From an uncultured bacterium (GTDB taxonomy: Bacteria > Armatimonadota > UBA5829 > DSUL01), in contig CALCJH010000274.1 in assembly GCA_937967775.1 (NCBI GenBank), positions 1 through 9,902 of the forward strand: a stretch of 9,902 bases of DNA. The letters are read 5' to 3'. The translations under genes and the position numbers were made by a program. The notes beneath the pieces were generated by a model that was not told the DNA's origin, did no database searches, and saw only the letters and a program-made list of their open reading frames with translations. Position 1 is the stretch's first letter; each line of letters starts with the position of its first letter. Shown here piece by piece: positions 1 through 6,794 of the stretch.

Positions 1-379
1 GCCTGACTACGGTCTCGTGTGCAAACGTGCGGGCCGCAATGCCGTCCACCCATCGGGACAGGCTGCGCGAGACATCCTCGACCGATTCCCGCTTTCCCAG
101 CTGAATATCCGCCGGGGCAAGGTAGATGCTGCGTCCGCCCAGACGCGTCATGGCCACCTCGAAGGTTACCCGGGTGCGCAGGCTAGGCTTCTCGAAGATG
201 AGCGCCAGGGTCTTTCCTTCCAGAATGGGCGTCAGGCGGCCTTCCGCGGAAGCCCGCTTGAGCCTTCCGCCCTGAAGCAGGACGGTGCGGATCTCGCTCT
301 CGGACAGGTCCGATATCTTCAGCAGACTGCGCCCCTTCAAAAGAGACTGCGCGCTCTGAATGGCATCTGATGTGTGCAA
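1..379 (-). CDS. argF: Ornithine carbamoyltransferase (N-terminal part)
   Basis: Transfers the carbamoyl group of carbamoyl phosphate to ornithine to give citrulline, in the cytoplasm; it is the last gene of the arg cluster in view. The 126 visible residues are the N-terminal part of the carbamoyl-phosphate-binding domain. They include the phosphate-binding motif FEKPSLRTR (about residues 62-70, an S-L-R-T-R variant of STRTR), then VTFEVAMTRLGG and the segment ESVEDVSRSLSRW. A full-length enzyme is about 305-315 residues, so more than half lies beyond the left edge. No ATG is available near the start. TTG at 379 is chosen because a GGAG lies 9 bp upstream and only 4 bp separate it from the argD stop. 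Alternatives are CTG at 382 and a TTG at 340 (MKGRSLLK), which matches the usual family N-terminus but has no ribosome-binding site. Confidence 0.93.
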   Translation of the reverse strand, partial: MHTSDAIQSAQSLLKGRSLLKISDLSESEIRTVLLQGGRLKRASAEGRLTPILEGKTLALIFEKPSLRTRVTFEVAMTRLGGRSIYLAPADIQLGKRESVEDVSRSLSRWVDGIAARTFAHETVVR

Positions 380-383
380 CAGG

Positions 384-1601
384 CTATGCTCCGGTTCTCG
401 CGAATGCCTTCTTCAACAGCTCCAGGCATTCGCTGATATGGTCTTCGCCGATGATGAGCGGCGGCAGGAATCTCAAAACGTCGGTGCCGATGGCATTGAT
501 CAGCAACCCTTCTTCAAAGGCGGCGTTCAGAACGTCTCGAGCGACGGGTTGCTCCAGAACCATAGCCAGCATCAGCCCCTTGCCGCGCACCTCACGGACT
601 CCGCAGGGCGGATTCAGGCTGCGCAGTTCCTCTTCCAGCAGCCGTCCCATCTTCCGGGCATTGTCCACCAGGCCTTCCTGCTCGATCACCTTCAGCGCTG
701 CGAGGGCCGCCGCGCATGCGAGAGGTCCGCCGCCATATGTGGTGCCGTGGTCGCCCGGCTGAAAGACCTCCGCAGCGCGCCCGCGGGCCAGACACCCTCC
801 GATGGGGAAGCCTCCGCCCATCGCTTTGGCCACGGTCAGAATATCCGGCGTCACACCGTAACCCTGGAAGGCGAAAAACGTGCCCGTCCGGCCGCATCCG
901 GTCTGGACCTCATCGAAGATCAGCAGAGCCTCGTGCCTGTCCGCCAGCTCGCGGGCCGCCTGCAGATACTCCGGGTCCGCCGGGCGCACGCCGCCTTCGC
1001 CCTGAATGGGCTCCAGCACAATGGCGCAGGTGCGGCCGCTTACGGCGGTTTCCAGCGCGCCGATGTCGTTCCACGGCACGATGGAGCAGTCAGGCACCAG
1101 CGGTTCGTATGGCTTCTGGTATTTCTCCTGGCCTGTCAGCGACAGTGTGCCGAGAGTCCTCCCGTGGAAGGAACCTTCCGCTCCCACCAGGGCGGTCTTG
1201 TCCTCGCGGATGGATCGCCCGAGCTTCCGCGCGATCTTGATGGCCGCCTCATTGGCCTCCGCTCCGCTGTTGGCGAAAAACGCTTTCTCCATGCCGGACA
1301 GACGGCATAGCGTCTGCGCGAGCTCGGCCTGCTGACTGATATGATACAGGTTGCTGACGTGGATGAGGCATGCGGCCTGCTTCTGGATGGCCTCCACCAC
1401 CCGTGGGTGGCAGTGCCCCACCGCGTTCACCGCAATGCCCGCCAAGAAGTCCAGATAGCGGCGGCCATTTGTGCTCCAGAGGTATGGTCCCTCACCGCGC
1501 TCGAACACCACCGGGAAGCGGGCGTAGGTGGCCATAATGTGCTTCTGGTAGGCTTCCTGCGTCTCTTCAAGGTTGCCTCGTGTTAGAGTCGTCTCCTGCA
1601 T
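384..1601 (-). CDS. argD: Acetylornithine aminotransferase
   Basis: PLP-dependent class III aminotransferase that converts N-acetylglutamate semialdehyde to N2-acetylornithine with glutamate as amino donor. The 405 residues match the family's usual length of about 390-410. Visible landmarks are the PLP-phosphate-binding SGAEANE (112-118), SFHGRT (144-149), EPIQGEGG (197-204), the cofactor-contacting FDEVQ (229-233), the Schiff-base lysine in TVAKAMGGG (Lys259), and GTTYGGGP (286-293). The ATG at 1601 is preceded by GGGAGG at 6 bp, and the gene begins 15 bp after the argB stop. Enzymes of this family often also act on succinyldiaminopimelate, and sequence alone does not exclude that. The placement between argB and argF makes arginine synthesis the main role. 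Confidence 0.97.
   Translation of the reverse strand: MQETTLTRGNLEETQEAYQKHIMATYARFPVVFERGEGPYLWSTNGRRYLDFLAGIAVNAVGHCHPRVVEAIQKQAACLIHVSNLYHISQQAELAQTLCRLSGMEKAFFANSGAEANEAAIKIARKLGRSIREDKTALVGAEGSFHGRTLGTLSLTGQEKYQKPYEPLVPDCSIVPWNDIGALETAVSGRTCAIVLEPIQGEGGVRPADPEYLQAARELADRHEALLIFDEVQTGCGRTGTFFAFQGYGVTPDILTVAKAMGGGFPIGGCLARGRAAEVFQPGDHGTTYGGGPLACAAALAALKVIEQEGLVDNARKMGRLLEEELRSLNPPCGVREVRGKGLMLAMVLEQPVARDVLNAAFEEGLLINAIGTDVLRFLPPLIIGEDHISECLELLKKAFARTGA
389..392 (-). promoter_or_regulatory. Ribosome-binding site of argF
   Basis: GGAG on the minus strand, 9 bp before the TTG at 379 and 6 bp before the CTG at 382. It lies inside the end of argD, just before its TAG stop, so argF translation is probably coupled to argD. 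This site is the reason for preferring a non-ATG start. Confidence 0.5.
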
Positions 1602-1616
1602 CTGCTGCCTCCCGCG

Positions 1617-2480
1617 CTAAGCCGTGATCATCGTGCCGATGCCTGTATCGGTGAAGATCTCCATCAGGAGCGCCCGCGGCCGCCGCCCATCAATGATGTG
1701 CGCCCGCTCCACTCCTCCGCGCACCGCCGCCACGCAGGCATCGATCTTGGGGATCATCCCCCGCGACGCCCTCCCGGATCGCACCATCTCCATCGCCTCG
1801 TCGGCGCTCATTGCAGAGATAAGGCTGTCGGGATCCTGCACATCCTGCAGAATGCCGGGTACGTCGGTCATCAGGATAAGCTTCTCGGCCTTCAAGCGGG
1901 CCGCCATCTCGCCCGCCACGCTGTCCGCGTTCACATTGTATGATTCGCCGTCCGGCCCGCACGCCACCGTCGAGATGACCGGGATATATCCTCCGGCGGC
2001 CAGAGTCTCCAGGATCCCCGGATTCACCTGCCGGACTCGTCCGACAAATCCGAGGTCTACCTCAGCTTCCGCCTTCTCGGCGACGATCAGATCCGCGTCC
2101 CGTCCGGAGAGCCCCACAGCCTGGCCTCCCTGGCGGTTGATGGCGCCAACGATGCTCTTGTTGGTCTTGCCGGCCAGCACCATCTCCACGATCTCCATCG
2201 TCTCGGCGTCCGTGACGCGCAGGCCGTTCACGAAGGACGGTTCCTTGCCCAGCCGTCGCATTACCTCGCTGACCTCCGGTCCTCCCCCGTGGACCAGGAC
2301 GGGACGCATTCCCACGTAGTGCATCAGCACCACGTCCTGGCAGACACCTTCCTTCAGCCGCTCGTCCACCATAGCGGCTCCGCCATACTTGATGACGATG
2401 GTCTTGCCGTAATAGCGCCGTATGTAGGGAAGAGCCTCGACAAGAATGCTCGCCTGCTCCTCGGTATACTGCAACGACAT
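1617..2480 (-). CDS. argB: Acetylglutamate kinase
   Basis: Amino-acid-kinase-fold enzyme that phosphorylates N-acetylglutamate with ATP, the usual control point of the cyclic arginine pathway. With the ATG at 2480 it has 287 residues. Motifs: IKYGGAAM (30-37, Lys31 in the catalytic position), VHGGGPEV (63-70), NGLRVTD (85-91), GLSGRDAD (123-130), NADS (184-187, Asp186), MTDVPGI (204-210) and GMIPKI (241-246, Lys245). The N-terminal stretch of about 25 residues before the first strand (ILVEALPYI) is the extra helix of hexameric, arginine-inhibited enzymes, so feedback inhibition by arginine is inferred. An in-frame ATG at 2528 would add 16 residues, overlap argJ by 32 bp and lacks a ribosome-binding site. 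The ATG at 2480 has a GGGGCAGAAG-type purine tract ahead of it and a clean 16-bp gap from argJ. Confidence 0.96.
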   Translation of the reverse strand: MSLQYTEEQASILVEALPYIRRYYGKTIVIKYGGAAMVDERLKEGVCQDVVLMHYVGMRPVLVHGGGPEVSEVMRRLGKEPSFVNGLRVTDAETMEIVEMVLAGKTNKSIVGAINRQGGQAVGLSGRDADLIVAEKAEAEVDLGFVGRVRQVNPGILETLAAGGYIPVISTVACGPDGESYNVNADSVAGEMAARLKAEKLILMTDVPGILQDVQDPDSLISAMSADEAMEMVRSGRASRGMIPKIDACVAAVRGGVERAHIIDGRRPRALLMEIFTDTGIGTMITA

Positions 2481-2496
2481 CCGTCTTCTGCCCCGC

Positions 2497-3726
2497 TCAG
2501 GTATGATACTCCGCGTTGATGCGGACATAGTCGTAGGAAAGATCGCAGGTCCAGAAGCGGGCTTGCCCGCTTCCCAGCCCCAGATCCAGCTCGATGTCCA
2601 CCTTGGCAGGCTCCAGCAGGCTCTGACGCTCCTCCTCAGAAAGGGCCTGCGGCTCGCCCCTGCGGACGATCTGGTGCCCGTTGATGCTTAGAGACATTTT
2701 CTGCTGTTCCACCGCCGCTCCGGAACGGCCCGCGGCGGCCAGGATGCGCCCCCAGTTCGGATCCCGGCCGAACAGAGCAGTCTTTACCAGGGGGGAGTTG
2801 GCGATCGTCCGGGCGGCCAGCTTGGCGTCGCCATCTGTCCGCGCTCCCGTCACGCAGATCTCCACCAGCTTGGTCGCGCCTTCACCGTCCGCCGCAATAG
2901 CCATCGCCATCTGGCGGCACATCCAGAAAAAGGTCTCACGCAGTGCTGGCCAGTCCTTCGGAGAGGGAACTACACCGCTCGCTCCGTTCGCGAAGACCAA
3001 TACCATGTCGTTGGTGCTGGAGTCTCCATCCACAGTCACACAGTTGAAGGACTGCTCCACCGCCTCGCGCAGAAGCTCCTGCAGGTGCCCCGCCGGGATA
3101 ACGGCATCCGTCGTGGCGAAGCAGAACATGGTGGCCAGATCCGGCTGGATCATGCCGCTGCCTTTCGCGGCCATCCCGATTCGGACCGTTCCTCCGGAGA
3201 GATCCAGCTCGCAGGCGATCTCCTTGGGCACTGTGTCCGTGGTCATAATAGCGCGGGCGAAATCCGGGCCGGCTGCCTCCGAGAGCCTCCCGGCCGCTTC
3301 GGGAATCCCGGCGCGCAGCAGGTCCATCGGCAATCTCTGGCCGATGACTCCCGTGGATGCGCCGCACACCAGTTCTTCCGGCAGCCCCAGCTCCCTGGCG
3401 GCGATAGCACAGATCTCCAGTGCATCCCGCCACCCCTGATCGCCCGTGTAGCAGTTGGCATTGCCGCTGTTGCATACCAGCGCCTGACAGACGCCGCCGG
3501 AGAGCCGTTCCCGCGTGATGTCCACACAGGCGGCCCGCACTCTGTTGGTGGTGAAAACGCCCGCTGCCGAACAAGGCCGGTCGCTGACCAGCAGAGCAAG
3601 ATCCTCCCGCCCGCTGGGCTTGATACCGCAGCGCCACGCGGCCGCCGAAAACCCTTGCGGAGCAGTGACCGATCCGGCTATCAGTCGGGCACGTTCACAC
3701 GGCTTGATGGAGAAGGGGACCGGCAT
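2497..3726 (-). CDS. argJ: Glutamate N-acetyltransferase / ornithine acetyltransferase
   Basis: Moves the acetyl group from N-acetylornithine to glutamate, closing the acetyl cycle; many members also make N-acetylglutamate from acetyl-CoA, which would explain the lack of argA here. The precursor self-cleaves into alpha and beta chains. The cleavage site is the Ala-Thr bond in QPDLATMF, and that Thr becomes the N-terminal nucleophile of the beta chain (residue 199 with the start used here). The oxyanion-hole pair lies in GASTGVIG. Other family segments are TTDTVPKE, KGSGMI, CVTVDGDSSTNDM and LFGRDPNWGRI. The ATG at 3726 is 2 bp after the argC stop (TGA-GG-ATG), giving 409 residues and likely reinitiation after argC. 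A GTG at 3753 would give 418 residues and overlap argC by 25 bp without an obvious ribosome-binding site. Confidence 0.95.
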   Translation of the reverse strand: MPVPFSIKPCERARLIAGSVTAPQGFSAAAWRCGIKPSGREDLALLVSDRPCSAAGVFTTNRVRAACVDITRERLSGGVCQALVCNSGNANCYTGDQGWRDALEICAIAARELGLPEELVCGASTGVIGQRLPMDLLRAGIPEAAGRLSEAAGPDFARAIMTTDTVPKEIACELDLSGGTVRIGMAAKGSGMIQPDLATMFCFATTDAVIPAGHLQELLREAVEQSFNCVTVDGDSSTNDMVLVFANGASGVVPSPKDWPALRETFFWMCRQMAMAIAADGEGATKLVEICVTGARTDGDAKLAARTIANSPLVKTALFGRDPNWGRILAAAGRSGAAVEQQKMSLSINGHQIVRRGEPQALSEEERQSLLEPAKVDIELDLGLGSGQARFWTCDLSYDYVRINAEYHT

Positions 3727-3728
3727 CC

Positions 3729-4775
3729 TCAGGGGTAAAGAGCCGGGGCGCACAGTCCCGTCGTCTGGTCTAGGCCGAACATCAGGTTCATGTTTTGGAT
3801 GGCCTGCCCGGCTGCTCCTTTCACCAGATTGTCAATCACGGAGGTCACCACCAGCTTTCCGGTGCGGTGGAGGACCGTCACTCCGATTCGGCACAGGTTG
3901 GAACCGGTCACCTGTTTGGTGGCAGGCAGCTCACCCTCGCTGCAGACGTGCACGAAGGGGGCATCCTGGTAGAAATCCTGATAGGCCTGCAGGATGGCAT
4001 CCCCATCCGCAATGTCCGCCAGGTCCGCATAGGCCGTCGTGTGGATGCCGCGGACCATCGGCGCCAGGTGGGGGGTGAACGTCACCTTCACCGACTGCCC
4101 CGCCAGCCGGGTGAGCTCCTGTTCCATCTCCGGCGTGTGCCGGTGTTTGGCCACGTTGTACGCCCGGTAGTTGCCCTCCATCTCGGAGAAGAGATACGGC
4201 GTATCGTTGCGGGACCGGCCGGCACCGGAGACTCCGGAGGCGCTGGAGACCACCACGTCCGATGGATCCACCCACTGACCCGCCACGGCGGGAGCCAGCG
4301 CAAGGATCGCCGATGTGGGATAGCATCCCGGATTGGCCACCAGCCGGGCTCGCCGGATGGCCTCCGCGTGAAGCTCGGGAAGCCCGTAGACCGCTTCCTG
4401 AAGCAGGACCGGCGCGGTATGCTCCACGCCGTAGTAATCCTTCCAGACGCCGGGGTCGGTCAGCCGGAAGTCCGCCGCGATGTCAATGACGCGGCAGCCG
4501 TTTTCTAGGAGTTCCCCGGCATGCTCCATGGCCCAGCCGTTGCCTCTTGCCAGAAATACCACGTCGCATTCGGAGGAGGCCCGGACTGCGTCAAAAGGCT
4601 GCAATTCGATGTCGGCTGCGCCTCTCAGACCGGGATAAATGGAGGAAAGCAATTCTCCATCGCTCGACTCGCTGCTCAGGAGGGTGATCCGGGCGCAGGG
4701 GTGGGTGGCCAGCAGACGCACCAGCTCGGCGCCAGCGTATCCGGTTGCGCCTGCGATGCCGATGCGGATCTCCAT
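3729..4775 (-). CDS. argC: N-acetyl-gamma-glutamyl-phosphate reductase
   Basis: NADPH-dependent reduction of N-acetylglutamyl phosphate to the semialdehyde; first gene of the arg operon. The 348 residues are the normal length for the long ArgC form. Motifs: the dinucleotide-binding GIAGATGYAGAELVR (6-20), the catalytic cysteine in NPGCYPTS (Cys151), SGVSGAGR (180-187), the catalytic-histidine segment KHRHTPEMEQE (210-220), and FTPHLAPMVRGI. The commonly conserved FLALPHG segment reads FLARGNG (74-80) here, although both catalytic residues are kept. The ATG is preceded by AGGAG at about 13 bp and a closer GGGGA only 2 bp before the start codon, so ribosome binding looks moderate. A sigma70-like promoter lies about 50 bp upstream. 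Confidence 0.96.
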   Translation of the reverse strand: MEIRIGIAGATGYAGAELVRLLATHPCARITLLSSESSDGELLSSIYPGLRGAADIELQPFDAVRASSECDVVFLARGNGWAMEHAGELLENGCRVIDIAADFRLTDPGVWKDYYGVEHTAPVLLQEAVYGLPELHAEAIRRARLVANPGCYPTSAILALAPAVAGQWVDPSDVVVSSASGVSGAGRSRNDTPYLFSEMEGNYRAYNVAKHRHTPEMEQELTRLAGQSVKVTFTPHLAPMVRGIHTTAYADLADIADGDAILQAYQDFYQDAPFVHVCSEGELPATKQVTGSNLCRIGVTVLHRTGKLVVTSVIDNLVKGAAGQAIQNMNLMFGLDQTTGLCAPALYP

Positions 4776-4823
4776 TGTCCCCGAACTTCTCCTGCCGTCG
4801 AACTTTGTGCCTGCAAAAACGGC

Positions 4824-4852
4824 ATTATACCCGTAGCTCCCGGCTCAGGCAA
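4824..4852 (-). promoter_or_regulatory. Promoter of the argCJBDF operon
   Basis: On the minus strand a perfect -10 box TATAAT (4824-4829) lies exactly 17 bp after a -35 box TTGCCT (4847-4852). Transcription would start near 4817, leaving a leader of about 40 nt before argC. No convincing ArgR-type operator palindrome is visible around it. The promoter lets the arg genes be expressed independently of the heat-shock operon upstream. Confidence 0.75.
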
Positions 4853-4860
4853 CGCGCGGC

Positions 4861-4920
4861 GAGGATGACGGATTACAGACGTAGGACGGCAGGAGGTGGA
4901 CGGGACGGGTGGTGGGACGG
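4861..4920 (-). terminator. Candidate Rho-dependent termination region after hspR
   Basis: The 60 bp immediately after the hspR stop, read on the minus strand, hold 31 C, 14 T, 8 G and 7 A by my count. The tract is rich in regularly spaced pyrimidine-C dinucleotides, the composition of Rho-utilisation sites. There is no hairpin followed by a T-run here, so an intrinsic terminator is not supported. The position between the end of the heat-shock operon and the arg promoter fits an insulating role. This is a composition argument only. Confidence 0.35.
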
Positions 4921-5253
4921 TCAGGACTTCTCTTCCAGCATCTTGCGCAGGCGCTGGATCTCGGCCTCGAACTCTACCTTCATGCGCTCCATCTTTTCCA
5001 GCAGGTCCAGAATGACCTCCACCCCTGCCAGGTTTACTCCCAGGTCCTGGGTCAGGCGGTGGATCTGCTGGAGCCGGGCCAGGTCGTTCTCGGAATAGAG
5101 TCTGTTGCGCCCGTTACGGCGAGCCGGGCGCACAAGACCCAGCCTCTCATACATCCTCAGGGTCTGAGGATGCATCTTGCACAGTCTCGCAGCGATGCCG
5201 ATCATGAAGACCGGCTCGTCTTTCTGTCTTTCGGGCTGCCTCATCGTCTGCAT
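4921..5253 (-). CDS. hspR: HspR-type MerR-family heat-shock repressor
   Basis: DNA-binding repressor of the dnaK operon; in Streptomyces HspR binds HAIR operators and uses DnaK as co-repressor. The 110 residues start with a short polar tail, then a MerR-type winged helix-turn-helix: FMIGIAARLCKMHPQTLRMYERLGL (about 16-40), where MHPQTLRMYE is the recognition-helix signature, followed by the wing RPARRNGRNRLYS (42-54). The rest is a helical C-terminus with a coiled-coil-like tail (about 79-108). There is no large effector domain, as usual for HspR. The ATG at 5253 directly follows AAAGGAGGTG with only 2 bp of spacing; an ATG at 5244 (MRQPERQ, 107 residues) has 11 bp, and either may be used. 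It lies 47 bp after dnaJ, so it should be co-transcribed and form a feedback loop on the operator upstream of dnaK. Confidence 0.92.
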   Translation of the reverse strand: MQTMRQPERQKDEPVFMIGIAARLCKMHPQTLRMYERLGLVRPARRNGRNRLYSENDLARLQQIHRLTQDLGVNLAGVEVILDLLEKMERMKVEFEAEIQRLRKMLEEKS

Positions 5254-5263
5254 CACCTCCTTT
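5254..5263 (-). promoter_or_regulatory. Ribosome-binding site of hspR
   Basis: AAAGGAGGTG on the minus strand, close to full complementarity with the 16S rRNA tail. It touches the ATG at 5253 (2 bp from AGGAGG) and is 11 bp from the ATG at 5244. The true start is therefore uncertain by three codons. Confidence 0.6.
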
Positions 5264-5300
5264 GCCTGCCGGCCGGAGTCTTTCTGCGCCGTCCCGTCCG

Positions 5301-6221
5301 TCAGTGCTTCTCGGCTGCTATCTGCATCAGAAGCTCGCGCTCCTTGGGCGTCAGCTGCTTCGGCACGGTGATCACCACCCTGGCCAGAAGGTCTCCATGG
5401 CCGTCGCCTTTCAGCTTCGGCATCCCCTTGCCGGCCAGCCTGAGCGACTGTCCCGCCTGGACTCCCGCCGGCACCTTCATCTTCACCCGCCCCGTCAGAG
5501 TGGGAACATACACGTCCCCCCCCAGGGCGGCGATGTAATACGGCACCTGCACATCCACCACCAGATTGTCTCCCTGGCGCTTGAAGACCGGATGCGGACG
5601 TACCGTGATGTTCAGATACACGTCTTGCGTCCGGCCGTCGGCTCCTTTCGCCCCTCCGGGGAGGCGCACCCGGGATCCCGTGTCCACTCCTTTCGGGATG
5701 CTCACCGTCAACGGACGTCCCCCCACACGGATCTGGCGCTGCGTTCCGGAGTAAGCCTCTTCCAGGGAAATCTCCACATCCGCTTCGAGCCCGCGCGGCG
5801 GAGCGGTGGTTGTGGTAAATCCTCCCAGGTCTACCCGCCCCGTGCGCACATCGAAGCCCGCTCCGCGGCCAAAGATCGTCTCGAATATGCTCCCGAAGTC
5901 GGAGCCGAAGTCCGACGCGCCTCCTCCGAAGTCGAAGTGGAACTCGCTCGGGTCGAAATCGGCCGTCGTGGCGTGTCCGCGCTGCTGGGCCTGTTGCCAC
6001 TGTTGCCAGTTGGCGCCGAACCTGTCGTAGGCCGCCCGCTTCTCCGGGTCCTTCAGAACTTCGTACGCTTCGCTGATCTGCTTGAAGCGCTCCTCAGCCT
6101 GCTTGTTGCCCGGATTCACGTCCGGGTGGAGCTTGCGGGCCAGCTTGCGGTAGGCGGCCTTGATCTCTTTCTCGGTCGCGTTGCGCGGAACGCCCAGAAC
6201 CTCATAGTAATCAACCGCCAT
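5301..6221 (-). CDS. Type II J-domain co-chaperone (DnaJ/CbpA-like)
   Basis: Stimulates the DnaK ATPase and delivers substrates. The 306 residues comprise a J-domain (about 4-68) with the essential HPD at 32-34, then a Gly/Phe/Asp-rich linker (about 86-135, including FHFDFGGG and [12 protein letters not shown]). Two beta-rich substrate-binding domains follow (about 144-290), with segments such as [16 protein letters not shown] and [17 protein letters not shown]. The CxxCxGxG zinc-finger repeats of classical DnaJ are absent, so it belongs with the CbpA/type II class even though it occupies the dnaJ slot of the operon. The ATG at 6221 follows GGAG at a rather long 13 bp. The gene lies 102 bp after hsp20, with two stem-loops between, and 47 bp before hspR. 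Confidence 0.93.
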   Translation of the reverse strand: MAVDYYEVLGVPRNATEKEIKAAYRKLARKLHPDVNPGNKQAEERFKQISEAYEVLKDPEKRAAYDRFGANWQQWQQAQQRGHATTADFDPSEFHFDFGGGASDFGSDFGSIFETIFGRGAGFDVRTGRVDLGGFTTTTAPPRGLEADVEISLEEAYSGTQRQIRVGGRPLTVSIPKGVDTGSRVRLPGGAKGADGRTQDVYLNITVRPHPVFKRQGDNLVVDVQVPYYIAALGGDVYVPTLTGRVKMKVPAGVQAGQSLRLAGKGMPKLKGDGHGDLLARVVITVPKQLTPKERELLMQIAAEKH

Positions 6222-6285
6222 TTTCGCCCGTATGCTCCAACTTCATAATCTGGATTGCCGGAGTTGCCGGGGATGCGGAACGCTG

Positions 6286-6312
6286 CCGGGTGGCCGGACG
6301 TCCGCACCCCGG
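6286..6312 (-). other. Stem-loop between hsp20 and dnaJ
   Basis: GGGTG (6288-6292) pairs with CACCC (6305-6309) around an inner palindrome CGGACGTCCG (6295-6304). The stem can extend as CCGGGTG with a one-base bulge on the other arm. There is no T-run on either side, so it is not a standard intrinsic terminator. It could stabilise or help process the operon mRNA. Confidence 0.4.
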
Positions 6313-6314
6313 CC

Positions 6315-6332
6315 GCCGGTCTCTCAACCGGC
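6315..6332 (-). other. Small hairpin carrying the hsp20 stop codon
   Basis: GCCGGT (6315-6320) and ACCGGC (6327-6332) form a 6-bp stem whose 6-nt loop holds the TGA stop of hsp20 (6324-6326). It is immediately followed in the transcript by the stronger stem-loop at 6286-6312. Together they make a structured junction before dnaJ. Confidence 0.35.
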
Positions 6333-6773
6333 CTGCACGTCTATCTTCTTCGGCTTCACCGTCTCGGACTTCGGAAGCGTGACCGTCAGTACCCCGTCCT
6401 TGTAGGTGGCTTTTACGTCCTGCACCTGCACCGGCACACTGATGGAGAACGACCGCGAGAACTTGCCGTATGGCCGCTCCACCCGCAGCCACTCCCTATT
6501 CTCACCGGCCTCCCAAGGCCGCTCCCCGTGTACGGTCAGGGCATCCGCCGTGACCTCCAAGTTGATGTCTTCCATCTTGATGCCGGGCAGCTCCATCATC
6601 ACGACGACCTGGCTGTCGTCCTCGTAGACATCGCACGGAGGCGTCCAGCTCGCCGCCACAGGCTGCTCCCTGCCGCCAAATCTCTTGCGCAGGGCGTCGA
6701 ACATCTGATCCATCCCTTCCTGCAGTTCGGTCAGATCCCGGAAGGGGTCCCATCTCCTGATGTCCATTCTCAT
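6324..6773 (-). CDS. hsp20: Small heat-shock protein, Hsp20/alpha-crystallin family
   Basis: ATP-independent holdase that binds unfolding proteins and passes them to DnaK/DnaJ. The 149 residues show an N-terminal arm starting MDIRRWDPFRDL, typical of bacterial Hsp20. The alpha-crystallin domain spans about 45-136 and contains VVMMELPGIKMEDINLEV, LTVHGERP, YGKFSRSFS and the family signature DGVLTVTLPK (126-135). The C-terminal tail has an I-x-V motif (IDV, 144-146) of the kind used for oligomer assembly. Two starts are plausible: ATG 6773 with AGGAGG at 10 bp, or ATG 6767 (MDIRRW) with a second GGAGG at 6 bp. The gene sits 71 bp after dnaK with a strong stem-loop between, in the position where grpE is usually found. 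Confidence 0.95.
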   Translation of the reverse strand: MRMDIRRWDPFRDLTELQEGMDQMFDALRKRFGGREQPVAASWTPPCDVYEDDSQVVVMMELPGIKMEDINLEVTADALTVHGERPWEAGENREWLRVERPYGKFSRSFSISVPVQVQDVKATYKDGVLTVTLPKSETVKPKKIDVQAG

Positions 6774-6790
6774 CCTCCGTTCACCTCCTC
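6774..6790 (-). promoter_or_regulatory. Double ribosome-binding site of hsp20
   Basis: Two Shine-Dalgarno motifs in a row on the minus strand: GAGGAGGTGA (6781-6790), suited to the ATG at 6773, and GGAGG (6774-6778), suited to the ATG at 6767. Both starts are in frame and differ by two residues. The arrangement suggests efficient translation just after the intergenic stem-loop. Confidence 0.6.
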
Positions 6791-6794
6791 AGAG

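Noticed and set aside
360..1310. A 316-codon plus-strand frame antisense to argD.
   Set aside because: It is the complement of a clearly conserved argD. The translation looks random, with no domain pattern.
2481..2528. N-terminal extension of argB from the ATG at 2528.
   Set aside because: It overlaps argJ by 32 bp, lacks a ribosome-binding site, and the added residues are Arg/Ser-rich with no family match.
4921..6000. A 359-codon minus-strand frame that runs through dnaJ in another frame and into hspR, suggesting a long fused protein.
   Set aside because: The first two thirds are low-complexity Arg/Gly/Ala-rich sequence in the shadow of dnaJ. Only the last 110 residues are a real protein, with its own strong ribosome-binding site.
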